Below are positions 22,318-34,203 of a DNA stretch of 64,000 nucleotides, piece after piece. Position 1 is the first letter of the stretch; each line of letters opens with the position of its first letter. The stretch spans positions 2,434,422 through 2,498,421 of the forward strand of contig JAAOOA010000086.1 of NCBI GenBank assembly GCA_012861695.1. The letters are read 5' to 3'. The position numbers and the translations under genes were made by a program. The notes beneath the pieces are model-generated. The model saw nothing but the letters and a program-made list of their open reading frames with translations, made no database searches and was not told the origin of the DNA. This DNA comes from Trematomus loennbergii (taxonomy: Eukaryota; Chordata; Actinopteri; Perciformes; Nototheniidae).

Positions 22318-23028
22318 CAGAGGTGGGAGAAGTACTCAGATCTAGTACTTGAGTAACAGAAGAAGTATCAGAGTGTAGGAATACTCTGTTAACAGTAAAA
22401 GTCCTGCATTCAAAATGTTACTCAAGTAAAAGTAGAAAAGTATTAGCATCAACATATAGTTAAAGTAGAGACAGTAAAAAGTAGTCATTGTGCAGATTGA
22501 TCCATTCAGAATAATATATATGATATGTTTTATAATGATTGATCATGAAAGTGTTCTCAAAGCTGGTAAAGGTGCAGCTAGTTTGAATGACTTTGTATAC
22601 TGCAGGGTAGCTTGTGGATTTACTCCAGGTGGAACTAAAGTCTGATTTAACACTTGATTATATTTCACATCATTCATCCACATCTGTAAATCAAATCAAA
22701 TCAAATCAAATCAAATCAAAGTTTATTTATAAAGCACATTTAAAAGCGATTTTTGGTCGGGTCAAAGTGCTTTACATGTAATAACTACAATCACATAAAA
22801 ACACATTTCTACAATCACAATAAAAGACAATACATGACAACAGATATTTGTAAAGTTTGTAATTAGTAAAGTAACTAAAGGTACTAAATACATATAGTGG
22901 AGTAAAAGTACACCATGTACCTCTGAATTGTAGTAGTGTAGAAGTACACAGTAGCATACAATGGAAACTCAAGTAAAGTACCTCAAAATTGTACTTGAGT
23001 AAATGTACTTAGTTACTTCCCACCTCTG
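22318..23028. mobile_element. hAT MITE (CAGAGGTGGGAGAAGTACTC type) with LINE tail inside
   Basis: The ends CAGAGGTGGGAGAAGTACTC and ACTTAGTTACTTCCCACCTC plus TG are inverted. AGTAAAAGTA and AAGTAC motifs fill the subterminal parts, typical of a fish hAT family. The flanks TTCAAGAG and ACAAAGAG are a decayed 8-bp duplication. A LINE tail interrupts it at 22684-22860. Confidence 0.88.
22684..22860 (-). mobile_element. L2-like LINE 3' tail
   Basis: It begins with (TCAAA)n, then GTTTATTTATAAAGCACATT and AAAGTGCTTTACATGTAAT. This is the reverse complement of the 3' ends at 40020-40110 and 49540-49660. It inserted into the hAT MITE, so it is the younger of the two. Confidence 0.88.
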
Positions 23029-24020
23029 ACAAAGAGTATAAAACGGGTGTATAAGAAAGAGGGCTATTTGCATGGCTTCCAGCATTGAGCAGTGTGAGTG
23101 TTGGATCATTGACATGCAGTTTGTGCAGACTGAGGACACATTACTCAGTGGCTGCTGCTGCTGCTGTCTCTGCTCTGTGCCTGTCCACCATTTGGGATCT
23201 TTTTGCATACCAGATGGAATGAAGGGAAACAGGCTGAATCCTCTCCCAGGCCCTGCTTTTATCAAGCCACAACAGTTGGGTCAAAATAGACTGACCGGTG
23301 CTGGTAATTGTGCTGTAATTAGGCCTGCCTGAGTGCCAGGATGAAGTGGAACCTCCGAGTCCCTGAGAGCCGGCTAATGTAGGTCAATGGCTCCTCAAGA
23401 AAGTGACATGTTGATTCAGTGAGGAGCCCATTCACTGCCTCCGCCATTTGGGTCTAACATTGGTTTCATTATAACCCAGGCTCTCAATATTCTACCTTAA
23501 TATTGTATGTATTGTGTTTTTCCATTTCCAATGACCTCCTCCTCTTTTTCTTTTTTAAAAACATACACCTTTTTTTACTTTAATACTGAATATCATCATT
23601 AATAATAAATGCATACAAGAAGTCATGTGTTGATGGAATTTGTAGATTTTTCTTTTCCCGCTTTGTCTTTCAAAGGTGCATCTGGTTCATCTGGTGCACT
23701 TTGAGAGCCTAATGTGAGCTTAAATCAGAGAAAACGTTGTCATCTCACAACAGATTATAACATTCAAAAAAACAATCGCTTCCGACACACTGAGAGAAGC
23801 ACAACACTTGTTCTGTGTTGGCTTCAATAACCAACAGAAAAGCCCTCACTCCATCCTCTGAGGATGTCACTACGACAGGAACAGTCTTACTCATCCAGAG
23901 TCAGTCCATGAAAGAACACTTGAAGAACTGAAGCTGGAGTCTGGTTGTTTTGTATTGTTTCTATTGAAACAATATCTTGTAAATGTATCACACTGTAGTA
24001 TGACAAACTACAGCGCAAAC

Positions 24021-24863
24021 TAGGGCTGTGCAATTAATCGTATTTTAATCGCAATTACGATTTTGACCTGCCACAATTAAGAAAACAACATAATCGAAAA
24101 AAACAATTATTTGCTTTGCTAGGTTGTGACATATTTGATCTAATTTATTTTGGTCTCATTTATTTGTATTTATCATATTTATATATGTTTAGTAGCTTGG
24201 GGAAGTGCGCTCCAAAATATTTGTTGATCTTGTTTATTGGTATTTATTATTTTTACATTATTTATTTAAATGTATCATTTATTTTATTTATTTTTGTATT
24301 GGTTTTTCAGTTGAATTATACGTTCAGGGTAATCAACAGTTAAAAAGATACTGTTCAAATTATTATTTGTATTTGTATTAAAGTTCAATAAATGATGTTT
24401 TCAAAGTCAATGAATAATCCTATTTAATAATCGTGATATCAATTATTGACCCAAATAATCGTGATTATGATTTTTGCCATAATCGCACAGCCCTACAGTG
24501 CACTGCAACATATTTGATCTCATGTATTTGTATTTATCATATTTATATATGTTTAGTAGCTTGTTGAAGTGCGCTCCAAAATATTTGTTGATCTTGTTTA
24601 TTGGTATTTATTATTTTGATATTATTTATTTAAATGTAAATATAAATGTATCATTTATTTTATTTATTTTTGTATTGGTTTTTCAGTTGAATTATACGTT
24701 CAGGGTAATCAACAGTTAAAAAGATACTGTTCAAATTATTATTTGTATTTAAAAGTTCAATAAATGGATGTTTTCAAAGTCAATGATATCGTATTTAATA
24801 ATCCTGATATCAATTATTGACCAAAATCGTGATTATGATTTTTGCCATAATCGCACAGCCCTA
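24021..24863. mobile_element. hAT MITE (TAGGGCTGTGC type), internally tandem-duplicated
   Basis: A complete copy spans 24021-24495. A second, 5'-truncated copy follows at once (24496-24863) and ends in the same TTTGCCATAATCGCACAGCC terminus. The outer flanks GCGCAAAC (24013-24020) and GCGCAACT (24864-24871) are a near-perfect 8-bp duplication, so duplication occurred within one insertion rather than by two insertions. The family matches 13578-13891. Confidence 0.9.
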
Positions 24864-25149
24864 GCGCAACTTGTTTGACCATTACAACCAACCGGGAGAT
24901 GCTTGCTCTCAAACTTTGTATGAATGAGCTTCACCTCTTAGTCGGAAAGATGTACAGTGAGTAGGCAAATCCACATAGGGAGAGCAAAGTCACACACTAG
25001 TTTCTGTCTGAAAAACACAGTCAAAGACTTGCTTTTTCAGAAAGTTTCTCAGCATGCTTCTCAGCGGGACATTACAGAGAATGGACGTGGGCTACTGTCT
25101 CATTGTTACCCAAAGCACATGTCTTTTGTTATTCTGGGAAGAATTTGTT

Positions 25150-25265
25150 CAGGGACAGCAGTATCTCGGTGCCAGTTCTCCTCCTCCTCCAAGGTGCCCT
25201 TAAGCAAGGCACAGACCTCCAATGACCCCACACCTCCCCATTCATTCATCTATTTGGACATTTGG
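25150..25265 (+). mobile_element. tRNA-derived SINE body fragment
   Basis: TCTCGGTGCCAGTTCTCCTC followed by CCAAGGTGCCCTTAAGCAAG and GCACAGACC is the conserved body also seen at 54225-54350 and, inverted, at 55790-55860. The tRNA head is absent. Confidence 0.6.
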
Positions 25266-25745
25266 ACAGGTCCTGTAGGTGCATGTGTGTGTATTTGGAG
25301 AATACTTGAGATAGCTTTTTTCCTCATGGCATCTTTGGAAAAGGCTTTCCCCAAACACTTGTGTTACACAGTAAGAACCATAAACAAACTCCTACATACC
25401 ATCTACATCTGATACTCTTTCTCAGTATCTGTTGTAGCTGACTGTCCTCCCGCCCTGGCCTTTCATTTGTGCTTGCTATAATGTGACTGACTTGCAAGCA
25501 TCCCCTGTTGCTAAAGGCGTTCAGCTACAGGTGCAACTATCGCATAATGAGCTGTGATTGCTTGTTTCATTCTACATCACCTTGATTCTGCAAAGATGTA
25601 CAGGAAGTTTGACATTAGCTTTATGTATTCCTCTCTTCCATAGTAGAACACGATCTAACCACATATACAGGTGTTCTATGGCAGCTGTCTCTTTCCCTGC
25701 CAGTTCCTCTTTGACATCTCTTCTCCTCTCTGTTCTGTTATTCAG

Positions 25746-25829
25746 GTGGTGGGATGGCGCTCTCCTTTCTTCTCTCCTGCTCTGCCATGTTGCCCTTACT
25801 CAGAGTGTCTGCCTATAATACATCTGCCG
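25746..25829 (+). CDS. gabbr1: gabbr1 exon with start codon and signal peptide
   Basis: A pyrimidine-rich tract ending TTCTGTTATTCAG precedes the exon, so a 5' non-coding exon is expected upstream. ATG at 25754 opens a signal peptide (MALSFLLSCSAMLPLLRVSA) with a cleavage-like VSA end. YNTSA follows, with an N-glycosylation site where human GABBR1 has NATSE. The exon ends GCC G|GTAAGT in phase 1 and joins exactly to the GC of the next exon to give NTSAGCAII. The product is the ligand-binding subunit of the heterodimeric GABA-B receptor, a class C GPCR in neuronal membranes. This N-terminus belongs to the 1a-type isoform. Which teleost paralogue (a or b) is unknown. Confidence 0.82.
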
Positions 25830-26089
25830 GTAAGTGTTTGTCTCTGACACAATGTCTCCAGTTGTCTCTACAAAATGATGTTGGCTGCTGTCTGGTAGTC
25901 TGGTGTGTTTTTGTTCTTTGTTCTTAAGTGTGATATGTTTTGCACCTATGTTGATGTGTGGATGGTTAACATGACAGACAAAATGTCTCCTGATCCATTA
26001 GTAGCCCTCTTGGTTGTATTTTAACGTAAAAACATCTGGCTTTGACGAAAGAAATACCCAAGATTGTTTGTGTGCTCATTGTCATTTAA

Positions 26090-26400
26090 GGTTAGTATGT
26101 AGTGTCTCTGCTGTGTCTCCATGCTTTAATGTTCAAAAAGCTCTTTTTCTCATACTGCCTGTGCTGCAGCCAGATAGGAGAACTGCTATTGCTTTTTATC
26201 GAGAGAGCCATCGTGATGCTAACTTCCGGATCAGCCTACAAAATGAGGTCATCACTGCACCACACTATCGTTGTATGGATTCAGACTAATGAACAGTTAG
26301 AAAAGCCTAAACAACATCATAAGTAGATGTTTGATGCCCTCGGAAAGATACTAATATGACCAAAACGTTCCCTGCATTGGTTTCTTTCTAAACCATGCAG
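26090..26400 (-). repeat. Dispersed repeat family R1, left arm of an inverted pair
   Basis: Segment 26180-26400 (ATTGCTTTTTATCGAGAGAG ... CATTGGTTTCTTTCTAAACC) is inverted at 27277-27500 with roughly 90 percent identity by eye. Both arms carry the family block GCTAACTTC...GCCTAC. Confidence 0.8.
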
Positions 26401-27276
26401 CCCCTCTTTTCACCCTCTGTCTGAAACCAGAGCCCATCAGTCTGCTCTGATTGGTTAGCTGGCCGGCTCTGTTGTGATTGGTCAACCGCTTAGAGATGTC
26501 CCGCCTCTTAGCCTACCATGTACATGTGTTGGAGCGCTAGCCAATCAAAGTGTTACATAGTGATGTCATTATGTTCAGGAAGTAAACAAAGGAGGCGTTT
26601 CAGGCACGGGGGGGGGGGATGGTTGAACTTCCTCTGGAGGGAACCCAGGATTTGAGCCTCTGCAGACCATTTACATGCACAATAACCTACAGGAAAGGGA
26701 ACACTCCATAGCTACAGTGTAGTTATGTCGATGAAAATCTTAGGTCCCATGCTCCTCCCACAGTGCAACACAATAAAACAGATAAAGTAGTGCAAGTAAA
26801 TACAATAAAATAGAATAGAATAGAATATATGCAATATGGCACCTAATACAACTATAAACAGGACGATAGACCATATAGCATGTCCAGCAGTAACTGCTGT
26901 GGTTTATTTTGATGTCAAGCCAAAACACATGAGCCACAAAACTCTGCCAACCATTTCTGGCTCTAAGGCAACTCAACAACACATGCAGTACCTCTTGATC
27001 TCAAAATATTGTGATTCATACACGTGTGCCACGATCATAACAACAAATGCATCAGAATGCTGTTTGTTGATTTCGGCTCACACAATCTCCCCATGAAAGT
27101 ACTTTGCAAAGTAGCACCTTGTACCCTGAGTTCCACACTTTAGGTATTGGACTCACATTTCCTCCACTCTATTGCTGAAGCCCCCAGGCAGTGTGCTCAG
27201 CCCCTTCCTGTTCATGCTGATCTGTTTTTAAGTTTGCAGATGAAACTACCATCATTGGCTGGATTTCACACAACTG
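26401..27276. repeat. Spacer of the inverted pair, with TTAA-MITE-like fragment
   Basis: The part at 26630-26720 (CTTCCTCTGGAGGGAACCCA, GACCATTTACATGCAC, CTACAGGAAAGGGAAC) resembles the interior of TTAA-type MITEs at 31920-32052 and 42300. An (ATAGA)n-like tract lies at 26805-26825. No exon is recognised. Confidence 0.5.
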
Positions 27277-27900
27277 GTCATGGTTCAGAAAGAAACCAAT
27301 GCAGGGAACGTTTGGTCATATTGGTATCTTTCCCAGGGCATCTATGATGTTGTTTAGGCTTTTCTAACTGTTCATTAGTCTGAATCCATACAACAATAGT
27401 GTGGTGCAGTGATGATCTGTTTGTGTAGGCTGATGCTGAAGTTAGCATCACGATGGCTCTCTCGATAAAAAGCAATAGGAGTTCTCCATTGGATACACGA
27501 ATATTGCAAAAAAATAAGCTCTGCTGCAAACACATTTATGATATTCATATATGACGGTGGCATGGCTTGGCGTCACTACTGCTAAGCTAAAGGCGGCTAA
27601 TGTTTGGTGTGATAACGTTTAGTAGCCTCATTTAGTCACCTGTTAGCAACCATCTTTTTGGTTTTGGACACATAAGCTTCAAATATTCACTAGAAAGGTG
27701 TTTACTGACGTATTTTATGTCCTAGAAAAAACATGAAAATCTCTAAAGCTTGTGTTAACCACAGACCTTTTATCAGTCATCCAACTACAAACACGTTCAA
27801 AAAAACGTTGACTCACAAGGACAAGGGAACCAGAAGTGGTAAAATGCTGACTCATTCCTGCACTATTATACCTGCTTTCTCACTAGTGTGCAGGTAACAG
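27277..27900 (+). repeat. Dispersed repeat family R1, longest copy
   Basis: It is colinear in reverse with 1000-1650. Blocks include GAAGTTAGCATCACGATGGC, ATAAGCTCTGCTGCAAACAC, GCTAAGCTAAAGGCGGCTAA, CACCTGTTAGCAACC and AAATGCTGACTCATTCC. It is the best single reference copy for the family in this window. Confidence 0.75.
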
Positions 27901-29253
27901 CATTAAGACAATGTTTCGGGGTAGATACTAGATCTGCATGACTTTGTTTGTATTCAGTTCAACACCAAGGTCTCTGTCCTTTTTGGTCTTTCTTGTTATC
28001 AGTTTCCCTATGAGCATGAAATTGTTGCCAAAGCTCGTACTGGTCAAGCACCATTTCCCATCTCTAACAGCCTAGCTTGGCAGGCATGCCTTACATTTAA
28101 AAACCAATCTGCAACCAACAGCAGCTGAGGGCACTAATGAATATTTGGTGTAAACTCGCAGTGTTTATTAGGGGTCCTTTATATCCGAGCTCATGCTTTG
28201 ACACTAACACTCAGAGGCAGATGTCAGATCTCTGTAATACAGACATAAACCTGCTGTCATATTAGTTAACTGTCACTCCCTCTTTTCGCTGAGAGGTGGT
28301 GCAGGGCTGCTTGTTATGAAAGTCACGTTTGCTGGTCTTTCCTGGCCTGTCGTGAGCGGTGCGGCGACTATGTAGTAATTAGGGTTTTACACTGTGGGTG
28401 CACCTGGGGGGAATGGCAGGCTGCAGATGTATTATCCCCAGGGAAGGAAGAGGCTGAGGATAATCAGATGCACAGAAAATACTCGCGTTGCTTCGGTGAA
28501 TCGCAGCTTTTGAAGTGAACTGGAAGGACATGAGGAATGCCGGCACACAGAGGAGGAGATGCTTCTCCCCTGGACTGATGGATTTCATGTGCTTTAATGG
28601 ATTACTGACGTCCATAGTGTGAGGCAAGGTGGTGGGTGGTGTGTTTCACGGGTCATTTCACATCTACATCAAAGCTGGGCTGACATCTTCATCAAAGAGT
28701 CTATTCATATTCTGCAGGCTTATTTCCCCTCTCGTTCTTCTCCCACACCAACCTGTTTTTATTAGAGGGAGTGAGAGAATGCTGAGGGGCGTTTCCCCAG
28801 TGTGGCCATAGTGTAGGTCTTACCTGCCTATATCCATCTATTATCTGTCCTCTTCAGGGAGTCTCATTAGATATAACATGTCATCAGGAAAATAACACCT
28901 CATTTGTAACTCTTTTTTATAATTCTTTAATTGTTATTTTTTTCCAAACGTTAATGCCCACTATTACAAGGTTTAAGTTCCTCAGTTTGGAGCATTGAAT
29001 ATTAGGAACAATCCCCATGGGCTGAGGATATATGTACTGGTCATTATGTCCATATGTTTATGACATTCTTTGGAGCAGGTCCCAATAACACACCAGGATG
29101 AAGCTATAGTCTACAGAAAGACGCTCATTTGTATCTCTGGGGACTGCAGAAACTGTGAGGCATTCAGTGACCTGCAAGCACCTTGTGAGGCTTTGGTATC
29201 TTGTTTCTTGCATTTGAACAATTGTATACACACTGAGATGTTTGGTATTCATT
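27901..29253. other. gabbr1 intron, nothing recognised
   Basis: Mixed-composition DNA without tandem arrays or clear transposon ends. No additional exon with the right splice phase was found between the start-codon exon and the first sushi exon. Confidence 0.4.
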
Positions 29254-29307
29254 TTAAAGAGGCCTTATTCTGCTTTGGGTTGTTTTTAAGTTTATGTGCA
29301 TGTAAAT

Positions 29308-29358
29308 CACTTCAGAGACATGTTTTGTATATAATATACAAAACATGTCTCTGAAGTG
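29308..29358. repeat. Perfect 23-bp inverted repeat, 5-nt centre
   Basis: CACTTCAGAGACATGTTTTG plus TAT is mirrored exactly after ATAAT. It lies 54 bp inside the TTAA-type MITE. Confidence 0.95.
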
Positions 29359-29730
29359 TTTGGCTCCAAACACCAAACAGATCATTGCAGCATTACCCAT
29401 AATCCCCTCTGTTTCAGCCCTGTTTCCAAAGTGCTGATTCTCTGTCTGTTACTTTAGATGAAAATAAGGAGCCCCTCCCCACACCCCTCTGAGAGACATT
29501 TGGTTACAAAGAACACAATGGTGCTCTAGGAGGAGATTCAGGTGATAAGGTGGAGGGGGGTTACCTTTGTTGCTGATTGGCTAATGGTTACACAAGACAA
29601 CACATCGTTATGACATCATAAAGTGGCCAAAATCTGATCAGCTCATTTTCAGACAGGTTTTTATAGAAATGGATCAGGACAAAAAGAGAGGGGGTCTTTG
29701 TTCCTGAAACTTTCTGAGTCTCTTTACACA

Positions 29731-30470
29731 GAGGGGACACATGTTGTAGAAGAGACATGAAGAAGGGGGACACATGTTGATGTAGAAGAGACATGAAGAA
29801 GAGGGGACACATGTTGTAGAAGAGACATGAAGAAGAGGGGACACATGTTGATGTAGAAGAGACATGAAGAAGAGGGGACACATGTTGATGTAGAAGAGAC
29901 ATGAAGAAGAGGGGACACATGTTGATGAAGAAGAGACATGAAGAAGAGGGGACACATGTTGATGTAGAAGAGACATGAAGAAGAGGGGACACGTGTTGAT
30001 GTAGAAGAGACATGAAGAAGAGGGGACACGTGTTGATGTAGAAGAGACATGAAGAAGAGGGGACACATGTTGATGTAGAGGAGACATGAAGAAGAGGGGA
30101 CACATGTTGATGTAGAAGAGACATGAAGAAGAGGGGACACATGTTGATGTAGAAGAGACATGAAGAAGAGGGGACACGTGTTGATGTAGAAGAGACATGA
30201 AGAAGAGGGGACACATGTTGATGTAGAAGAGACATGAAGAAGAGGGACACATGTTGATGTAGAAGAGACATGAAGAAGAGGGGACACATGTTGATGTAGA
30301 AGAGACATGAAGAAGAGGGGACACATGTTGATGTAGAAGAGACATGAAGAAGAGGGGACACATTTTGATGTAGAAGAGACATGAAGAAGAGGGGACACAT
30401 GTTGATGTAGAAGAGACATGAAGAAGAGGGGACACATGTTGATGTAGAAGAGACATGAAGAAGAGGATTT
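29731..30470. repeat. 37-bp minisatellite
   Basis: About 20 units built from GAAGAGGGGACACATGTTGA, then TGTAGAAGAGACATGAA. A few units lack TGATG or one G, and some have CACGTG for CACATG. The period is not a multiple of three, which explains three overlapping minus-strand frames. They are not genes. Confidence 0.95.
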
Positions 30471-30525
30471 TGCACAATAGGTGACCGTTCATATTGATTA
30501 CATTTCTGTCCCTTTGTTACTTTCC

Positions 30526-31358
30526 TACTCTCTGGATTCTAACCCTTTTGGTACCTGAGTCTCAGACAGTGGGAACATGCTACTCTCTGGATTCGAACCC
30601 TTTTGGTACCTGAGTCTCAGACAGTGGGAACATGCTACTCTCTGGATTCGAACCCTTTTGGTACCTGAGTCTCAGACAGTGGGAACATGCTACTCTCTGG
30701 ATTCGAACCCTTTTGGTACATCAGTCTCAGACAGTGGGAACATGCTACTCTCTGGATTCGAACCCTTTTGGTACATGAGTCTCAGACAGTGGGAACATGC
30801 TACTCTCTGGATTCGAACCCTTTTGGTACATCAGTCTCAGACAGTGGGAACATGCTACTCTCTGGATTCGAACCCTTTTGGTACATGAGTCTCAGACAGT
30901 GGGAACATGCTACTCTCTGGATTCGAACCCTTTTGGTACATCAGTCTCAGACAGTGGGAACATGCTACTCTCTGGATTCGAACCCTTTTGGTACATGAGT
31001 CTCAGACAGTGGGAACATGCTACTCTCTGGATTCGAACCCTTTTGGTACATGAGTCTCAGACAGTGGGAACATGCTACTCTCTGGATTCGAACCCTTTTG
31101 GTACATCAGTCTCAGACAGTGGGAACATGCTACTCTCTGGATTCGAACCCTTTGGTACATGAGTCTCAGACAGTGGGAACATGCTACTCTCTGGATTCGA
31201 ACCCTTTTGGTACATGAGTCTCAGACAGTGGGAACATGCTACTCTCTGGATTCGAACCCTTTTGGTACATGAGTCTCAGACAGTGGGAACATGCTACTCT
31301 CTGGATTCGAACCCTTTTGGTACATGAGTCTCAGACAGTGGGAACATGCTACTCTCTG
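30526..31358. repeat. 55-bp minisatellite with dimeric variants
   Basis: About 15 units of TACTCTCTGGATTCGAACCC, TTTTGGTACATGAGTCTCAG, ACAGTGGGAACATGC. TACATGAG and TACATCAG types alternate in the middle, giving a 110-bp higher-order period. The minus strand of about 14 units reads GGGTTCGAATCC, the tRNA B-box consensus. Open frames through the array are repeat peptides. Confidence 0.96.
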
Positions 31359-31919
31359 CTCACTAGTCAGGCCACAGCTGGCCTACAGCCTCCACATTGA
31401 AAAGATCCTCTGCTGCATGTGAGACCATAAAGCAGGCATGGAGCTCATGTGGAGGCTGTCTGCTGGGGGGATGTGAGTAAGAGTGAACCCTCAGCTGGAA
31501 GCAGCCTACTGGCTCTGCTCAATGCTTCACAGAGGGCTCCATCTAGTGGTTGGCTCATATACACTCAGATACCTTTTTATTTAACAAAAGGCTTTCCTCA
31601 ATATTTTAGGAGGTACTTTCTGAAATCTTTTTTTCTTTCGTTTTAATCTCTATCTTTTTGTTGTAGGCTGTCATTTACATGTTCTTTCATCCTGTCACAG
31701 GAATGATTTTGACCAATGTAAGGGTCAGCACTTAGGGGTTTCTCTTGCCTTATAGTTTCATCATAAATTCAGTCTTACATTCTAGACCATCATCCGGCAC
31801 AAGTCTTTAAACCTTTTATGAATGGGCACAGTGAAAGGCTGCTGTCTTGGAGAACAATGTGTTTCCAATCCCAATAAAGTATTTTCTCAAAGCATTCATG
31901 ATGTGACATTCAATTGTTC
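31359..31919. other. gabbr1 intron, nothing recognised
   Basis: Unique-looking sequence without a clear motif. Confidence 0.4.
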
Positions 31920-32056
31920 ACATGGGAAGTGAGAGAAGCTCCCTCTGGAGGGGACACAGGGATGTTAGCCTTTGCAGCCCATTTACATGCACACACCTAG
32001 AGAGCACACTACAGGAGAGGAAACAACTCAACAAGCATAGCAGGGCCTCTTAATAA
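31920..32056. mobile_element. TTAA-type MITE fragment
   Basis: GAAGCTCCCTCTGGAGGGGA, CAGCCCATTTACATGCACAC and GCATAGCAGGGCCTCTTAA form one end of an element related to that at 26630-26720. Only the right terminus is preserved. Confidence 0.55.
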
Positions 32057-32377
32057 AATAGTCTGTCATTTTCTAAAACACCTGGTTACTGTAAACAAAT
32101 ATTGTTCAAACAGGTGGGTTTGTGTGTGTGTATGTGTGTGTGTTCGTAATGAAGGAACATCTCATTCAGTGCAACACAGGGCTCACTTGAGTGTTTTCTT
32201 AATGTTATTTAGAGCCAATGAGTCTTAAAGCATAGAAACGTGTGAGGCTGTCAGGATCCAGTGTGATGGCAGAGCTGGTGTGTGCTGCTTCACAGGCAGC
32301 AGTGAGAGACAGAGAGGAGGGGGGCAGGGGGGGCTGGGTCTCTTTCTGCTCCACCTGATGGTGTGCCTCTCTTTCAG

Positions 32378-32442
32378 GCTGTGCTATCATCCGTCCTCCC
32401 AAAGATGGAGGGATACGCTACAGAGGGCTGACACAAGAGCAG
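32378..32442 (+). CDS. gabbr1: gabbr1 exon, start of first sushi domain
   Basis: The acceptor CTCTCTTTCAG is followed by GC TGT GCT and the exon closes CAG|GTAGGA. It encodes [20 protein letters not shown] plus Q. Human GABBR1 has [21 protein letters not shown] at this place. The first cysteine of sushi domain 1 is the TGT. Entry phase 1 fits the previous exon; exit phase 0 fits a valine at the next. Sushi domain 1 is the part of the 1a isoform known to bind extracellular partners such as APP. Confidence 0.93.
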
Positions 32443-32539
32443 GTAGGATGGCTGCTGGCACACTCTTATTATCACTGCACAGAGACAAATGTAAAGTAAC
32501 ACGTTTGTAATGCATATGGAGTGGTGAGACTAATGACAT

Positions 32540-32890
32540 TTGTTTGTAGTCCAACCTGAAAGTTGCATCACAAGGGCTCCAGTAGCAAAAAGCAATCCGA
32601 TCTTTATATTGGATAGAGCCAAAGAGCTATTCCAAATATTTGGCTAATACACATTTAAGTACATGTTTTGTTCAGCAGGATATTCTCCACATATTAAACT
32701 ACTTTTTTTGCATAAATGCAATTACCAGAAGTAAAAAAAAAGCTGACATTAGGCTATAAAGGAATTACATCATGGTCACATGACTTAGCGTCACCACCGC
32801 TAAGCTCAAGTTGACGATGATGTAGTCTCATTTAGACTCCAGCTTCAGACATTCACCAGAGGGGGATTTACTGACTGTCAGGGACCAGGA
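32540..32890 (+). repeat. Dispersed repeat family R1 copy
   Basis: AACCTGAAAGTTGCATCACA, AGGGCTCCAGTAGCAAAAAG, TTTGTTCAGCAGGATATTC and TGACTTAGCGTCACCACCGC match the order at 27440-27600. Confidence 0.65.
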
Positions 32891-33836
32891 AGTAAGGCAA
32901 CAGGACACAGTGGTTTTTTGTATTTACCCAAAAATAAAACATTATAAATCAAGAATCTTTACTAACTAGGCCTATAAATAAGGTCAACAGGAAGTCATTT
33001 TAATAAATCAGCAACTAAACAGGTATTGACTGAACAAAGCGCCCTGCCACCATGACAGAGCCATGAACCAGTGGCTTGGCCAAACCAGATAGAAACCAAG
33101 GGGTAATTAAGATGAACAGAATACAAAAGGACATTGACCAAACCAACATCCCTGTTTTGACATGTCCTAATTTGTCCCAATTGGCTACAGTATTTATCCA
33201 GGTTTTAGAACTCATTCCTGCACCAGAGGTTAATATAATGGCCCAAATCAACTCTATATCAAAAATCTGACTACTCTTAGTTTGGTTTTAAAATAATGAC
33301 ATTCTTGAATGTTCTTCTTCTTCTTCTTCGTATTGTCCTCTGGTTTGTGATGTGTCAGTCAAAGTGATCCATACTTAAGATCACCAATCAGCAGAGAATG
33401 TATAACATATTTGTTTCAGTCTTTCCGTTGTAAGTTGTTTAAACCAAGTTTGGTTAGTATAACCTTACATTTTCCTCAACGAGAACTTTATCTCCAACAC
33501 GCCATGTCATAATCACCATATGCTGATGGAGTTAGACTCATGGATAATAATGTATACCTTTAATGGAATTGATCAAGACAACAATTGAAAATGGTGGAAG
33601 TGTTCAACCAACAGGAGCTGATCAGAAGACAAGGAAATATGTTACTAAAATATGGCCAAATTAACATTTCAAACGAGTAAATAAGTATTAAGGCCTGCAT
33701 GTTTTTTTTGTATTACTGACTGAAGTGTTTGATGTAATGAGACTTAGTTGAATCATTTCTAATTGTATCCTAACAATACAACAAAGTATTAAAACTCGCT
33801 CATTGCTTGTCCAAACAATATAACCAGTCTATGTTG
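32891..33836. other. gabbr1 intron, nothing recognised
   Basis: Contains a short (TTC)n at 33311-33329. No exon or element ends are evident. Confidence 0.4.

Positions 33837-34203
<367 letters not shown>

Larger units (their letters stand above)
29254..30490. mobile_element. TTAA-type MITE carrying a minisatellite
   Basis: The left tip is TTAAAGAGGCCTTATTCTGC. The right end decays from a form like GATTTTGCACAATAGGTGAC; intact relatives in fish end with an AATAGGTCCACTTTAA-like sequence, as at 56670-56690. Interior blocks (CACCAAACAGATCATTGCAG; CCCCTCTGTTTCAGCCCTGT) match the 56500-56690 element inverted. The 37-bp array at 29731-30470 lies inside, next to the right end. Confidence 0.7.

Noticed and set aside
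29588..30492. 295-codon minus-strand frame with SSSCLFYINMCP repeats
   Set aside because: Product of the 37-bp minisatellite, with equivalent peptides in all three frames.
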